64,000 nucleotides of DNA from Acanthaster planci (lineage: Eukaryota; Echinodermata; Asteroidea; Valvatida; Acanthasteridae): positions 279,321-343,320 of the forward strand of contig NW_019091606.1 in assembly GCF_001949145.1 (NCBI RefSeq), written 5' to 3'. Below are more notes on the stretch, generated by a model, which was not told the origin of the DNA, did no database searches, and worked only from the letters and a program-made list of their open reading frames with translations. The DNA is not shown here. Within the stretch, counting starts at the first letter, position 1.

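Larger units (their letters stand above)
54266..63848 (+). repeat. Tandem genomic duplication: unit 1 54266-59917, unit 2 59918-63848, start of unit 3
   Basis: Exons 52-55 and their introns are repeated as exons 56-59, with only a few percent difference by eye, even in introns. Unit 1 has an extra 1.64 kb (57067-58709) that unit 2 lacks; unit 2 has about 86 extra bp near 61710-61790. A third domain copy follows at 63850. Could be true tandem duplication or uncollapsed haplotypes. Confidence 0.92.

Noticed and set aside
63035-63472. 145-codon minus-strand Val/Gly repeat frame
   Set aside because: Shadow of mucin exon 59, for the same reason as its counterpart at 58835-59455.
1-64000. CRISPR arrays, bacterial operons, rRNA
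   Set aside because: The DNA is clearly spliced eukaryotic sequence. The repeats seen are transposons, SINE-like copies or coding repeats, and none has spaced identical short repeats.

Overview
The window is animal nuclear DNA. It has spliced genes with GT-AG introns, AT-rich introns carrying non-LTR, hAT-like and tRNA-derived SINE repeats, runs of N from a draft assembly, and one very large secreted-protein gene. The domain order and the intron and repeat style suggest a marine invertebrate, most likely a deuterostome such as a hemichordate, echinoderm or amphioxus. That placement is inference: nothing here fixes the species.

I can support one protein-coding gene. It lies on the + strand and runs through the whole window from before base 1043 to beyond base 64000. 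Both ends are outside the window. I place 60 exons, and every splice junction I could check joins in frame, apart from one T-run in exon 5 and the junctions lost in N gaps. The protein is a giant, cysteine-rich, extracellular mosaic related to SCO-spondin, von Willebrand factor and gel-forming mucins.

Layout: 1-6.5 kb holds the C-terminal half of an EMI-like domain. 11.3-27.9 kb holds the conserved core: VWD1-C8-TIL-VWC, VWD2-C8-TIL-VWC, a lone TIL-VWC (the D' position), and VWD3-C8-TIL-VWC. An LDLa module and a VWC module follow at 28.5-30.3 kb. At 31.2-36.6 kb, Thr/Pro-rich (mucin-like) linker microexons are tandemly duplicated with their introns. They lead into the first copy of a roughly 130-residue, beta-rich domain that I do not recognise. 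37.1-51.4 kb is a chain of VWC, TIL, Thr/Pro linkers and a second LDLa. 53.9-64 kb contains tandem copies of a 4-5.6 kb genomic unit, each with the unrecognised domain, a Thr/Pro linker, a Cys-rich TIL-like module and a long exon of 13-residue mucin repeats.

The modules are mostly bounded by phase-1 introns, so they can be duplicated or skipped without breaking the frame. This fits a gene growing by module and exon duplication. The expected product is a large, disulfide-linked, O-glycosylated matrix or mucus protein.

The introns contain a non-autonomous hAT-like element with 8-bp target-site duplications, a second degraded copy of it, three tRNA-derived SINE-like copies, two broken non-LTR retrotransposons, a fold-back element 10 bp after a splice donor, a dispersed 0.3 kb repeat pair, a perfect 86-bp inverted repeat, and an unexplained cluster of TGACGTCA octamers in the first 11 kb.
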